Assembly: GCA_964036155.1 (NCBI GenBank)
Contig: OZ038422.1
Coordinates: 27,861,201 to 27,925,200, forward strand
Source: Diploscapter coronatus
Taxonomy: Eukaryota > Nematoda > Chromadorea > Rhabditida > Rhabditidae
Reading direction: 5' to 3'
Length of the DNA stretch: 64,000 nucleotides
Positions within the stretch are counted from its first letter, which is position 1. Each line of letters begins with the position of its first letter. The notes under the pieces are model-generated. The model did no database searches, was not told the origin of the DNA, and saw nothing but the letters and a program-made list of their open reading frames with translations. This document shows, piece by piece, positions 59,019-64,000 of this stretch. A program made the translations under genes and the position numbers.

Positions 59019-59580
59019 TGCCGTTTCACGTTATTGCCTTGCTGAGGTATTTTAAATCGATGTAGCTGTTGATGTTGAATGCTGGAAGCTTGAGAGTTAG
59101 CTGATTTTCGTGAGAGAAAAGAAGTGTGGAACAAAACTAACGAATCGACGCGAAATTAGCCATACAGATGAGCGACAGTGCGAGTAGCGAACGAGTGAGC
59201 AAATTATTCATCACACTCGTATTTCAATTTCATTCGAATTTTACATATTTTTTGAAAACACATCATTTGCATGAAAAGCACTTGTTTTATCAAAAATTCT
59301 ACAGGAAATATTTATTGCAAAGATTTCATTTAAGGAATCATGGCCAGTATTATAAATATCGTTGAAATTTGAAATTTTTATAACTGAAGTTTTCAACTCA
59401 AACCCGCTGCTAAAACGAAAAATACTTATGGATTACTCTGTGCCTGTCATGGAACGAAAAATGAACATAAATATTCAATAGAAGTGACTTTGTGACCAGT
59501 ATACTGAATTTGGGCGAGAACTTGGCTGGTCACGACTTAGAGAATTTACAGAAAAAAAAATGAAATTTTGAAGGGGAAAG
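59019..59580. other. Intergenic, downstream of STAT
   Basis: 562 nt AT-rich DNA between the STAT stop and the putative small membrane gene; should contain the STAT 3' UTR. Nothing else seen. Confidence 0.4.
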
Positions 59581-62500
59581 TTAATATTCATAGATGTTTG
59601 GATCGTAGGCGTTATACATTGGTGGCGTGGTGCTGGACGAGTGGCCGTTGGGCGAAGGGAGTTGGGAGTTGGGCTGAGACATCTTCAAATCATCGGTTTT
59701 GTCAGAGATATTTTGGACTTATAAAAATCTTAATCGACTTCATTCCACAAGTTCGCCTTCTTCACTCACCTTCTGCGGCAAAGGACTGACCATCGATGCT
59801 CCCAGCGCGAGCTCATTCATTTCGTAACCCCCAGCGTTGTGGGACTTCTTGGCAAAGTAATCCTCGTTCAACCGTTCCAAAATATCCATCGCTTCCTGGA
59901 TTTTAAAGGACTTTTAAACCATTTTCATTTCTTCAATACCTGCTTAGACTTTTCATGATAGTTGCAAAGTTGGGCTAGTTCTCTCACGAAGTCGTCGCTG
60001 GGAGACAAAAGGGCAGAGAGACGACCTCCGAGGTTCCTAAGAGAATATTCGATTTTCGGAGGTCTGATTCCGAACTCTTACCTTTCCACTTCCATCTCCA
60101 TCATGTCGGCACTCGGGGGCTTGACCTTGCAAGTAACCACCGCGATTCTCATAGCCGTAAATTTGATGTGCTGCATGGTGTCGATGTCTCCGGTATGAGT
60201 GATGTTCGATGAGATGTCTCTGCTTTCGCTAGCTCCGTTGACCGTCTCAGACGAGTCACCCAACTGTGCCAGAACGTCCGAGATCTTGACGACTTGATGC
60301 GCTGAGTTCACGATGTACTTGACCTGAAGTTATGCGCTGAAATTTAAAATCCAAAATGATAGATACCTTCTCCGCATCAGCAATGTCCTTCAGGTAGTCC
60401 TTGAGACACTTCTGCTGGAGTTTCTTCAGGTCGAGTGGTTCCAGGTGTATCGGTTTAGTGGCCTTCGGATCGAGAGTGTGGGCCATCGACTTGACAGTGA
60501 AGCAGATCGTTCCTAAAATATGAAATTTCATACTTGTTCACATGTTGTTTCAAACCTCCAGTGACGAAACTCAATCTCATGATCAACGCGCTCTTGTGAG
60601 TCTCCAGCAAGTTGTCGACCTCGTCGAACTCGAGGAATCCAAGAAGCAGACCCATTTCCCACATCTTCTTCACGTTGTTTCGAGCATCATGGAAGATCTG
60701 GAGAAGTTCCAGCATGCCGCGCCAGACCTGGAATTTGAATGACCCTTTCAAATCCCTTCCCTTCTGGTTTACCGAAAATCGCACGTTCGTCGAACCACAC
60801 TCGTACCTCAGATGCGGACAAAGGACGTTCTTGAAGGTGACGATTTCTGAAATTAACAATCCTAGGATCATGTTTGAACTTCTGGAGTTTCTACGCTGAA
60901 TTCCGTTGATGCGATTTCCGTTCTCTCCAGAATTGCAGTCAGGACATTGCAACTTGTACTTGAGCAACTCGAAGTCTGTGTCCAGGAGATCTCTTTGCAC
61001 GCCGGCGTTCACCTTGAAGTGTTGCTTGTAGAGATGAGTAAAACAGTCCCAGCGCATTCCTGAATAAGTTGTTTTCAAATTGTTCCCCAATTTATAAAAG
61101 TACCGGTATCAATCCAGTTCAGAAGAAGTCCATCCTGCATGTTGCATCCATACAGCCAGAAGATCGTAGCGGTGTAGGATGACATCATTCTCTGAACCTG
61201 GCAGTCTTGGTTGCGCCTGGTCGCAATGGTGAAAGGCAACGACAGAGTGTGAGCGGTGGCGAAACGACCCGATGGGCTAAACCCATTAAAGTCAATTGAT
61301 GCATCAAGACCTTCAATCACCTGAACATGGTCGCTGAGACGTGAAAATAGAAGATGGGTCTTTTGCCTTGAAGACGCTCAACTGGTCCAGATAGATCCTA
61401 AATTGGAGGATAATAATTTACATAGTCTTCAATGTTTGAAGTACTTGGTAAGAGTTGTGAGTGGAAGTTCTTCCTTTCTGGCGGGTGGTGCAGAGCAAGT
61501 GCGGATAGTTCGCAGCCCAATACTTGTTTTTGGCATTGTAGACCGGGTAGATGATCACGCTCTCCTTGCTGTTCACGTCGCTCTTCTTGTGTGCTGTGTT
61601 ATTGGCTGACTCTGAAAAATCAACACTTATGAAACTCCTCTCACTTCCGTATTTTCTGCTGAAAAACTTGTATTTGGATTTTAAAACTGTGGTGTAAAAC
61701 CTAGAAACAGACGACCTGAAAATCTTATAGGAGAAAGTAATGAATGAAGTTTCAGTTGGCTCACCATTAGAAGGTACGAAATTACCATTATTCGAGACGG
61801 AAGAGCTGCGCTTCGTGCCAGTGGTCGGCTTCATCGCCAATAGAGCGGCTGAAGGTGCAGTGCTCAGGGGTGCAGGCTGTTGGAGCAACTTCTGTCTGAT
61901 CATTTCGCTCTAAATCACTTGTCGTAATTTCTTAGCCTGTTTCGTCATACCTGTATGTGCTCAGCCGTCTCCTCAGACACCACCTGGATCTCAAAGTCTT
62001 TGAACACGACTCCTCTGGCCAATGCTCCACAGTTCATTCTGAAAGGGTTGTTGAAGTTGCATTTGAGCCAGTTCCCAATACTTGAATAAATTATTGGTAA
62101 CAAGAATGGCGCTAGTAGAAGGCTCGGTCGCCAAGACGCAGTCTGACATGAGCAACTCGAGAGCCGCGAAGACGTACTCGCACATTTGAGTGATTGGGTC
62201 GAAGTTGCCGAAGATCTTAAAAACAAATTCATCTTTTCTTCTGATACAAATGTACCTTCTTGTTGATGGTAAGCTCGTATCTGAATCCCTGGAGTCTAGC
62301 ACCGATGACGGCCAAGACGTACATCATTTGAGAGTAGAACGACACCAACTGCGTGACTGGATGATGTGGAAGTTCAGATTGTGATAGCATCCTAAAATGG
62401 AGATTTTCATTTATTCTTTTCCGACCTTTGTACCTCTGAATCTGTGCCGCTCTGACATTTCTCCACAGAGATTCGCAGTTTTTGTTACAGAAAATCTAAA

Positions 62501-63708
62501 ACACTGAATGTTTCTTCTTGAGCGAAAACATAAGAGGATGTGATCTTTGTGAAAACAAAGATATTTTGGCTTTTAGAGTTGATTCGTGAGATTGATAAGA
62601 AAGTTAAAAATTGATTTGGATGTGAACCTTGTATTGATCGATGCACGGGATGAGATCCTGCTCGAAGAAATTCTGCAGCTCCAAGCGATAGCATTCGACT
62701 TGCTCTGGGGTGTCGAAGATGTGCTCGTTCAACTTTCTGAAAATAAACTAAATTAGACGAAATCTGATTCACTCCCAAACCTGTAGAGACTATGGAGCAA
62801 GAGCATGGTATTGATGAATCTCTGCTTGAGCATCTCGTATTCTGGATTGTTGGCGTTCTCGGGGAACGGCATTTTCTCGCACGAGAAGTTGACCATGTTA
62901 ACGAGTGCCTGGTTAAGTTTGTTGTAGATGGTCTGGTCGTCCTGAGTGGACATCATCGTGTGGAAGTTGTTATGCAATCGGCTGGCGACGCACAGAACGT
63001 TCCACACCAACATGGTCCATTCCTCGTAGAAGTCCTGAATTTTAATTAATTATTCAATTGTTCCAACAAGGAACGCGAACAACGTGTACAACGTATCTTG
63101 CTCAAAATTGGTAAGAAACTCAGATTCGAGTACGCTGATTACGAATATCGTATTAAAAAGTACCCACTGTGTCTTGATTCCAGGAATTGATTTCGAAATT
63201 TTTCTTACTCTTTTCTGCTGCAGCGAATGGCGACAATATCAATGCTCGTTTCGCGATGTAAGCTAATTTTGCGTTTGAATTTTTATAAAATAAAGAAACA
63301 AGCTAATTTTGATGGAAAACTCTGAAAACGGGAAGCTGGTGGACACTTTTCGGCATGATACTCGTTACCAGCGTACTCGAACTAACTTTTCTACTAACTT
63401 TGAGCAAGATCCGTTGTATACACACTGCTAACGTTCCTGTAAGGTCTCAGATCTAACCTGCATTTGTTGAATTGGTTCCTTGGTGGCTTGGAACTTGTGG
63501 ACTCTATTCGTCACTTCGGACAACAGTTTGCACAACATGTTGCGGATCTGAAAATTAGTTTACATACATGTTATTCTAAGAGTTTTCTTACCTTCTGCAC
63601 GCGTTGCTCCTCGGTGTCCTGCGTCGGCGGATCGTAGTGACGTTTAACGCCATGCCAGACGCAGAAGAGGTCGTAGAGAAGTTTCTGGAACTGATCGCCC
63701 TGCAGCAT
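59581..63708 (-). CDS. sta-1: STAT transcription factor (STA-1-like)
   Basis: Nineteen exons (low-high): 63592-63708, 63458-63547, 62782-63035, 62628-62736, 62434-62495, 62256-62391, 62082-62215, 61951-62038, 61765-61909, 61445-61611, 61321-61397, 61104-61276, 60895-61059, 60556-60846, 60367-60512, 60082-60323, 59940-60036, 59770-59895, 59581-59682; phases all close, 906 residues. Helical coiled-coil region first (LLYDLFCVWHG, IQQMQ), then the DNA-binding domain (LFKMNCGALARGV, TLSLPFTIATRRNQDCQVQ, TATIFWLYG), linker (MRWDCFTHLYKQHFKV) and SH2 (MWEMGLLLGFLEFDEVDNLL, ALIMRLSF with the phosphotyrosine-binding Arg, GTICFTV). The expected tyrosine follows SH2: AGGYEMNEL. No N-terminal STAT interaction domain is visible, as in worm STATs. 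The tail ends in a tyrosine-rich exon (MYNAYDPNIYEY). ATG 63708 follows a TTATCAG acceptor at about 63753. Confidence 0.85.
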
Positions 63709-63803
63709 TTTCGGCTCGGGAAAACGATCCAGTTTGATGGCCACAAAGAAGGCTGATAATCAGCTAGCACAAAATCAAGTCAGATCAGAGATTAGTTCAA
63801 AAT
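63709..63803. promoter_or_regulatory. Compact bidirectional promoter, STAT / unknown gene
   Basis: Only 95 bp separate the two opposite start codons. A TTATCAG acceptor (minus, about 63753) and an AGATTAG acceptor (plus, 63791-63797) look like spliced-leader sites, leaving about 45 bp between them. True transcription starts may therefore lie inside the opposing genes. Confidence 0.4.
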
Positions 63804-64000
63804 GGGCAATTTGGATGCCAAACACAGCAGCGAGGATGCCGATGGATCAAATCGACATCGCTCCGAGAAGATCGACTGCGTCAACAAGGGTTATCGTAAT
63901 AGCCCTCAGCAGCTGTGTGAGTCGAGTAAGTCGTGCACAAAATACAGAGAAATTAGGCAAATCTCGCTGTGGCGATGCCCTGAGGATCAGGGAATCGTCG
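63804..64000 (+). CDS. Start of an unrecognised gene, N-myristoylation-like N-terminus, partial
   Basis: ATG at 63804-63806 opens MGNLDAKHSSEDADGSNRHR and continues SEKIDCVNKGYRNSPQQLCE with no stop to the window end. MGN at the start fits an N-myristoylation signal (Gly2). A donor-like GTAAGT lies near 63931, so part of the right end may be intron. Too little is present to name the family; possibilities include a membrane-anchored signalling or cytoskeletal protein. Confidence 0.5.

Noticed and set aside
59168..59365. Plus-strand MSDSASSER frame after a CATACAG
   Set aside because: Hydrophobic AT-rich continuation and no downstream exon; likely chance.

Overview
The window is nuclear DNA of a free-living-type nematode, probably rhabditid. 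Most introns are 39-50 nt with (T)TTCAG or TTTAG acceptors. Worm-specific families are present: a chemoreceptor of the srx class, a nematode-type HNF4-like nuclear receptor, a SAX-7/L1CAM, a NOAH/NompA-like PAN-ZP protein and a worm STAT. Several start codons also sit just after TTTCAG-type sites that look like spliced-leader acceptors. Gene models were built by hand from reading frames, donor/acceptor sites and intron phase. Where every phase closes, the model is strong.

Layout: 1-492 (-) 5' end of plastin/fimbrin; 4689-5849 (+) TMEM231, a ciliary transition-zone protein; 6031-7116 (+) an unresolved small, probably secreted, gene; 7318-8440 a diverged tandem duplication with MITE-like inverted repeats; 8708-10203 (+) srx-like GPCR; 10396-11744 (-) a PP1-type phosphatase that has lost part of its catalytic core; 14993-17078 (+) nuclear receptor, with an in-frame 97-residue extension beyond a UGA-CUA-G stop; 17861-25363 (-, perhaps to 25451) a PAN/ZP/transmembrane cuticle-type protein whose 2.9 kb intron holds, on the opposite strand, a complete HutF-like amidohydrolase (19233-21495, +); 27211-27589 (+) a one-domain ubiquitin-like protein with a signal-peptide-like leader; 34667-49166 (+) the 27-exon sax-7 orthologue; 50846-51749 (-) a divergent homeodomain-like protein; 55007-55901 a non-autonomous Tc1/mariner-like element; 58681-59018 (-) a possible small membrane protein; 59581-63708 (-) STAT; 63804-end (+) the start of an unrecognised gene, head to head with STAT.

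Several genes are typical of sensory neurons and epidermis (TMEM231, srx, PAN-ZP, SAX-7), but they are interspersed on both strands and no operon is shown. The strongest unusual signals are the candidate stop-codon readthrough in the nuclear receptor, an alternative signal-peptide first exon late in sax-7 that would encode a mini-isoform (last FN3 + TM + tail), an in-phase cassette exon in sax-7, and the nested HutF-like gene.
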